Shown: in pieces, positions 5,091 through 9,032 of the stretch
Numbering within the stretch: position 1 is the stretch's first letter
How the letters are laid out: each line of letters starts with the position of its first letter
Source of the DNA: Planctomycetota bacterium
GTDB taxonomy: Bacteria; Planctomycetota; Phycisphaerae; Sedimentisphaerales; Anaerohalosphaeraceae
Direction of reading: 5' to 3'
DNA length: 9,032 bases
Assembly: GCA_003644175.1 (NCBI GenBank)
Contig: QNBS01000074.1
Location: forward strand, 1-9,032
Translations under genes and position numbers: made by a program
Notes under the pieces: model-generated
The model's database searches: none
What the model saw: only the letters and a program-made list of their open reading frames with translations
What the model was told of the DNA's origin: nothing

Positions 5091-6728
5091 GTGGGCCCTG
5101 AAGAGAAAGACAATCCGCCTCAAGGCGCACCTGCAATAGTCCAACAAGAGCAGACGCCTAAAACCCGTTCTGCGTCAGATGAGATTGCAGCAAGAGCCAT
5201 TGCGCAAGAACATGGCGTTGAATTTGTCAAGCTCTCCGAAATAGAGCTTTCCCCCCATGTAGTTCGGCTCTTGCCGCAATGGCTTGTTGCCCGGCATAAT
5301 GTTATAGCGGTGCGGTTTGAAGGAAACACACTGTATGTGGCGACGACCGACCCATTGGATTTGCCGACGCTGGACAAGATAGGCCTGGTGACCGGATTTA
5401 CCGTAAGACCGGTGGTGGCCATCAAGAGAGATATCATGCAGGCTATCGGGCGTCATTACGGCGCCGAGCAGATGAGCAAGCAGGGGATGATTGACGCCCG
5501 ATTCAACCGGGAGGAGGCCGAACAGGTATCCGAAAAGATCGAGGACCTGATTCTTTCCGATGAGGCGGGACAGATCGTTCAACTGATAAGCTCGGTGATG
5601 AAAGAGGCCATGGACTTGATGGCGAGCGATATTCATTTTGAGCCGGGCAATAATGAAATGCGTGTTCGTTTCAGAACCGACGGAATACTCCGGGATGTGA
5701 TGACAATTCCGTCAACGATACAAAAGGAGGTCACTTCCCGCGTAAAGGTTCTTGCAGGACTTGATATTACCGAAAGGCGAAGGGCCCAGGACGGGCACAT
5801 AAGTCTCAACTACAAGGGAGCGGATTACGACCTGCGTGTTTCGGTTGTGCCGACAATAGACGGTGAAAAGACGGTTCTTCGCATACTTGACAAAGAAAGG
5901 GTGTCATTTAACCTCAGCAGTCTCGGCATTGATGCAAAGGAAAATGACCTCATTGCAAACGCCATAAGCAGGCCCTACGGCATGATACTTGTTACCGGGC
6001 CGACGGGCAGCGGAAAAACCACGACTATGTATGCGATGCTGCAGAGCATTGATGCGATTGAAAAGAACATCATAACAATTGAAAATCCGGTAGAGTATAA
6101 ACTTGACAGGATCAACCAGATACAGATTGATCCCGACAAGGGAGAGACTTTCGCCGGCGCCCTGAGGTCGATTCTCAGACAGGACCCGGATGTAATAATG
6201 GTGGGCGAGATAAGAGATGCCGAGACCGCCAAGATAGCAGTGCAGGCTGCTCTGACGGGGCACCTTGTCCTGGCCACTCTGCACACAAACGATGCAACAA
6301 CCGCCATTACCCGACTGAAGGAGTTTGGCGTCCCGTCATTCCTCATAACCTCGTGTGTCATAATGGCGGCGGCCCAGCGCCTGGTCAGGAAAGTATGCCC
6401 GGACTGCACCGAGCAGTATGAACCCGACGAGAAAATATTGCACTCACTGGGCGTCAACCAGCGCCCGGACGGAGGATTTGTACACGGTAAGGGCTGCAAC
6501 TGGTGTTTTAACACCGGCTTTCAAGGCAGAGACGGCGTATTTGAACTGCTGACCGTCGATGATGATATTCGAGACGCCATAATGGACGACAAAGGCGCCA
6601 TGGAAATCAAGAAGATGGCTGTTGCAAAGGGAATGAAGACGTTGCTCGACGCGGCGAAATCGAAAGTCCGGCAGGGACTCACCACCGCAGAAGAAGTAAG
6701 ACGGGTAATAACGCCGGAGAAATTCTGA
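5091..6728 (+). CDS. gspE: Type II secretion/type IV pilus assembly ATPase (GspE/PilB family)
   Basis: A cytoplasmic hexameric ATPase that powers pseudopilus or pilus assembly through the inner-membrane platform protein. From the GTG start it has 545 residues. About 35 polar residues are followed by a GspE N-terminal-type domain (about 36-130, with LPQWLVARHNVIAV and TTDPLDLPTLDKI). The ATPase core follows: Walker A GPTGSGKT at 303-310, Asp/Walker B DPDVIMVGEIRD at 365-376 and His box ATLHTNDA at 395-402. A four-cysteine zinc site is formed by C436/C439 and C469/C472 (CPDC, CNWC), as in GspE and PilB and unlike the retraction ATPase PilT. GTG 5091 is preferred over TTG 5070 because of the AGGAGG 5 nt upstream. 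The TGA shares one base with the next ATG (TGATG), so translation is probably coupled. Whether the machine is a T2SS or a pilus is not settled by this protein alone. Confidence 0.95.
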   Translation: MGPEEKDNPPQGAPAIVQQEQTPKTRSASDEIAARAIAQEHGVEFVKLSEIELSPHVVRLLPQWLVARHNVIAVRFEGNTLYVATTDPLDLPTLDKIGLVTGFTVRPVVAIKRDIMQAIGRHYGAEQMSKQGMIDARFNREEAEQVSEKIEDLILSDEAGQIVQLISSVMKEAMDLMASDIHFEPGNNEMRVRFRTDGILRDVMTIPSTIQKEVTSRVKVLAGLDITERRRAQDGHISLNYKGADYDLRVSVVPTIDGEKTVLRILDKERVSFNLSSLGIDAKENDLIANAISRPYGMILVTGPTGSGKTTTMYAMLQSIDAIEKNIITIENPVEYKLDRINQIQIDPDKGETFAGALRSILRQDPDVIMVGEIRDAETAKIAVQAALTGHLVLATLHTNDATTAITRLKEFGVPSFLITSCVIMAAAQRLVRKVCPDCTEQYEPDEKILHSLGVNQRPDGGFVHGKGCNWCFNTGFQGRDGVFELLTVDDDIRDAIMDDKGAMEIKKMAVAKGMKTLLDAAKSKVRQGLTTAEEVRRVITPEKF

Positions 6729-7915
6729 TGACGGCATATTGCTACAAAGTTCACGATTCAAAAGGCAGGATATTCAAGAGCACCTGCCAGGCCAGGAGCG
6801 AGGCGGCTTTGCGCTCGCAACTTAAAGCATTGGGATATGCCGTAAATTCAATTGTGCAGAAACCGACAAGCTGGATTTCGAGAGAGCATGAAAGCGTAAG
6901 GCCGTGCGACATAGTCAGTATGTGCCGGCAGTTCTCGATCATGTACAACTCCGGGCTGGATCTGATGGACTGCCTGCAGACTGCGGCCAGGGAGAATGAA
7001 AGCAAGCGGCTTACAAGGATTTTGCACGAAATACACGACCGAATTGCAAAGGGAAGCAGCATGGCGGATGCGTTTGCCGGATACCCGGATGTGTTTTCGG
7101 CCTTCTTTATCAATATGATCAGGACCGGAGAGGTTACCGGCAAGCTCGATTATGTACTCGACAAACTGTCGATATACGTGGAAAAACAGTATGATCTCAA
7201 GAGAAAAATTCGGACGGCGCTTACATATCCAATCATGGTTATTATAGTGCTCCTGCTGGTTACCACGGGGGTGATAGTCGTTGTTGTGCCGGCTTTTTCC
7301 GAGGTTTACCTGAAACTTGGCGTGCAGCTTCCCGCGCCGACGCGTGCGCTTATCTTTGTCTCCGACCATCTCGCTTACATATTCATGGCGACAATCGCAC
7401 TGCCCGGCCTTTGCTGGATAACCTACGGAAGACTGCATCACATCGATGCGATAAGACGCCGATTAGACAGAGCCAAACTTGCCATACCGGTTTATCACAA
7501 GATTGTACTGCTTAAATTCCTGCAGACGTTGAGTCTTGCGATTTCGGCGGGGACGCTGTTGTCGGATGCGATAGGCATTTCCATGAAGGTTGCCGCCAAC
7601 ACCGCTGCGACGGAAGCCGCCGACATGATTCGCAGCAGCATCGAACGCGGAAGGACAATTACCGAGGCGGTAAAACTGCACGATTTTTTCCCCCAGTCGG
7701 TTGGGCACGCTTTTGCGGCAGGGGAAAAATCCGGCGAACTCGAGAATATATTGACCAGATTCGCCGTCGGGATGGAGCGCGACGTCGATGAGGAAGTAAA
7801 GAGGATGATTACAAAAATAGAACCGATGATAGTTCTCGCCCTGAGCATGGTGATAGGCTTTGTCATGTTGGCGGTATATTTACCGATTTTTGACATAATG
7901 AAAATGATACGTTAA
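6728..7915 (+). CDS. gspF: Inner-membrane platform protein (GspF/PilC family)
   Basis: A 395-residue polytopic protein that couples the assembly ATPase to pseudopilin extrusion in the cytoplasmic membrane. It has two T2SSF repeats, at about 60-185 and 260-390. Each carries the family's glycine motif: RTGEVTGKL near 132-140 and AAGEKSGEL near 330-338. Three hydrophobic membrane segments are evident, near 168-190, 207-233 and 366-388, with the usual YP at the start of the first. Length fits the family (about 400). The ATG overlaps the preceding TGA by one base, and a GGAG lies 8 nt upstream inside the end of the ATPase gene. A 70-nt gap holding a palindrome separates it from the first pseudopilin gene. 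Confidence 0.95.
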   Translation: MTAYCYKVHDSKGRIFKSTCQARSEAALRSQLKALGYAVNSIVQKPTSWISREHESVRPCDIVSMCRQFSIMYNSGLDLMDCLQTAARENESKRLTRILHEIHDRIAKGSSMADAFAGYPDVFSAFFINMIRTGEVTGKLDYVLDKLSIYVEKQYDLKRKIRTALTYPIMVIIVLLLVTTGVIVVVVPAFSEVYLKLGVQLPAPTRALIFVSDHLAYIFMATIALPGLCWITYGRLHHIDAIRRRLDRAKLAIPVYHKIVLLKFLQTLSLAISAGTLLSDAIGISMKVAANTAATEAADMIRSSIERGRTITEAVKLHDFFPQSVGHAFAAGEKSGELENILTRFAVGMERDVDEEVKRMITKIEPMIVLALSMVIGFVMLAVYLPIFDIMKMIR

Positions 7916-7934
7916 CGATATCGAAAAAAGTTTG

Positions 7935-7948
7935 CATTGTCGACAATG
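7935..7948. repeat. 14-bp perfect palindrome between the platform and first pseudopilin genes
   Basis: CATTGTCGACAATG is its own reverse complement. Beyond a G-G mismatch, TTT and AAA extend the symmetry to 22 bp (7931-7952). It sits 37 bp before the pseudopilin start. It could be a protein-binding operator in DNA or, in RNA, a short stem with a UCGA loop that helps set pilin levels. The role is inference. Confidence 0.5.
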
Positions 7949-7985
7949 GAAACGGTGTAGTGTTAAGAGAAAGAAAAGGTGTTGT

Positions 7986-8321
7986 ATGAAAAGGAAAAGA
8001 GGTTTTACTTTGATCGAAGTGCTGGTGGTGGTGATCATCCTGGCGGTGCTGGCGACGATAGTCGTTCCCAGGATCGCCTCGTCCACCGGCGACGCAAAAA
8101 ACGCCAAGTGCTCGGCTAACTGGTCCATGTTAATCAGGGCTCTTGAACTTTACGGGGCCAACAATAACGGCGATTATCCGGCGGACCAGACCGCCTTCGA
8201 CGCCGACATTTTGAACGAAGATATTTACTTTCCGCATGGAGCGCCTACCTGCCCTTACGGCAGCTCCTATACGTATGTGAATACTTCGGGATCGGAGACC
8301 GTAACTGCGCATAACCATTAG
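7986..8321 (+). CDS. Short type II secretion pseudopilin (GspG-like)
   Basis: A 111-residue inner-membrane pseudopilin, likely the major repeating subunit by position. The class III signal is clear: a basic 6-residue leader MKRKRG, cleavage by prepilin peptidase before F7, Glu at +5 (E11), and a hydrophobic helix to about residue 27 (IVVPRI). The small globular part has an LYGANNNGDYP segment, typical of GspG-like proteins ('LY...NG.YP'), then a CPYG motif and a histidine-containing tail (TAHNH). It is shorter than proteobacterial GspG (about 140) and lacks the usual C-terminal calcium-loop sequence that I could recognise. The start at 7986 is chosen because it gives the standard leader and has AAGGTG 4 nt upstream; the upstream ATG at 7932 would add an unusual Cys/Lys-rich extension. 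Confidence 0.88.
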   Translation: MKRKRGFTLIEVLVVVIILAVLATIVVPRIASSTGDAKNAKCSANWSMLIRALELYGANNNGDYPADQTAFDADILNEDIYFPHGAPTCPYGSSYTYVNTSGSETVTAHNH

Positions 8322-8348
8322 GCGGTGTTTTTGTCGGTTGGATGAAGC

Positions 8349-8843
8349 ATGAAGCAGAAGTGCAACAGAGTTGCTGCAGGCAGGTCTGCTGCGGCCGGAA
8401 AGGGTTTCACCCTGGTGGAACTCATTGTGGTCGTGATGATACTGGCCATACTGGCCGGTATTGTTGTTCCACGCGCCGGTTGGAGCACGATCGGCACTAT
8501 GGAGTCGGCGACGGCGGGCGATCAGTTTGCAGCCTGGCTCAGGCTGGCGCGATCGCTGGCTATAACGCACGCCTCGGCCAACGGCAGCGGGTACAAGGTG
8601 GTCCTGTCGGCGGGTTCCCCATATACGTCCTACCGGATTGTCAATGCCGATACATCGGCCAATGTGAAGGCGGCAGTGAGCATACCGGACGGCGTAATCT
8701 GCACCGGCGACAGTGAGATTCAGTTTACACCCGTGGGTAATGTGGCCGGCGGCGCCCAACTGTCGGTGCAATTTACCAAAAACGACGACACCACGGTCGT
8801 CTCCGTATCGCCTGTGGGCGGAAGGATAACAGTTGCCAGGTGA
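8349..8843 (+). CDS. Minor pseudopilin (GspH/FimT-like)
   Basis: A 164-residue pseudopilin. The leader is rather long (19 residues, ending AAAGKG), followed by FTLVELIVVVMILAILAGIVVP. Cleavage is expected between G19 and F20, with Glu at +5 (E24). After the helix, the segment FAAWLRLARSLAITHASANG matches the GspH/FimT pattern 'F...L..AR..A....'. The rest is a beta-rich domain (YRIVNAD, QFTPVGNVAGGAQLSV, VVSVSPVGGRITV), also typical of the GspH C-terminus. GGAT lies just upstream; an ATG 7 nt earlier is in another frame. It starts 27 nt after the preceding pseudopilin gene, and its last 4 bases overlap the next gene's GTG. The assignment to GspH rather than another minor pseudopilin is likely but not certain. 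Confidence 0.85.
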   Translation: MKQKCNRVAAGRSAAAGKGFTLVELIVVVMILAILAGIVVPRAGWSTIGTMESATAGDQFAAWLRLARSLAITHASANGSGYKVVLSAGSPYTSYRIVNADTSANVKAAVSIPDGVICTGDSEIQFTPVGNVAGGAQLSVQFTKNDDTTVVSVSPVGGRITVAR

Positions 8844-9032
8844 AGACGCTTAAACGAAAAGGTTTTACACTGATTGAGTTTCTGGCGGCGATGCTGATTC
8901 TGTCGGGCAGCATCGTTACTGTGTTGTTGTACAGCGCCGACAGCCTCTCGGTGAGTATGGATGTGGAGCGAAGAGTCAAGTCCGCATTATTTGCCGAACG
9001 CGAAATGGAGAAGATAAAGAACACGCTTCGTA
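8840..9032 (+). CDS. Third pseudopilin (GspI-like), 3' end cut by the window
   Basis: A GTG at 8840-8842 overlaps the previous TGA as GTGA and opens a frame of 64 codons to the window edge. It reads MKTLKRKGFTLIEFLAAMLILSG, a textbook prepilin leader with a basic 8-residue head, cleavage after G8, Phe at +1 and Glu13 at +5, then a hydrophobic helix. The following ERRVKSALFAEREMEKIKNTL resembles GspI/PilV, where 'A..AE..ME.L' follows the helix. The next internal ATGs lie within or beyond the helix, so GTG is the only start giving a complete signal. The ribosome site is weak (GGAAGG about 14 nt upstream), consistent with translational coupling. The order E-F-G-H-I is that of classical T2SS operons, so GspJ- and GspK-like genes may follow. 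This is inference. Confidence 0.85.
   Translation, partial: MKTLKRKGFTLIEFLAAMLILSGSIVTVLLYSADSLSVSMDVERRVKSALFAEREMEKIKNTLR

Overview
The window reads as a piece of a bacterial chromosome, most likely a member of the Planctomycetota, perhaps class Phycisphaerae. This assignment is inference. It rests on four things: a bacterial glutaminyl-tRNA synthetase; tandem CCGCAGAT/ATCTGCG and 'AACGAACCCAATTCC'-type intergenic repeats that I associate from memory with such genomes; a small hypothetical gene followed by the remains of a nucleotidyltransferase gene; and a pseudopilin operon of the kind common there. No rRNA or other decisive marker is present.

Layout, left to right. (1) Positions 2-1564 hold most of a GlnRS gene (+); the window edge cuts it just after the expected HIGH motif. 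(2) Facing it on the minus strand is a small hypothetical gene (1967-1701). An ATGA overlap joins it to a collapsed second gene (1704-1595) that looks like a nucleotidyltransferase with its middle deleted. (3) Positions 1968-2876 are about 0.9 kb without a credible gene. They hold several repeat-like blocks and a textbook sigma-70 promoter (TTGACA, 17 nt, TATAAT) that points at no recognisable gene. (4) A phosphomannomutase/phosphoglucomutase gene (4253-2877, minus) has its own promoter. Back to back with it is a promoter for a tRNA-Arg(TCG) gene (4448-4521, +). (5) Positions 4522-5090 are about 570 bp without a gene I can support, ending in a possible leader region. (6) From 5091 to the right edge runs a type II secretion/type IV pilus-like operon in the order E-F-G-H-I: assembly ATPase, inner-membrane platform protein and three pseudopilins. 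The third pseudopilin starts with GTG inside the end of the second and runs off the window.

How the genes work together. The E-F-G-H-I block would form the motor, platform and pseudopilus of a secretion or pilus machine. The ATPase powers the platform protein, which extrudes pseudopilins that a prepilin peptidase has processed; that peptidase is not in the window, and neither is the secretin. GlnRS, tRNA-Arg and the hexose-phosphate mutase are housekeeping genes with no evident functional tie to the operon. I found no convincing new defence, mobile or regulatory system. The parts most worth a second look are the orphan consensus promoter, the folded and direct repeat blocks around it, the collapsed nucleotidyltransferase gene, and the structured intergenic sites next to the secretion operon.
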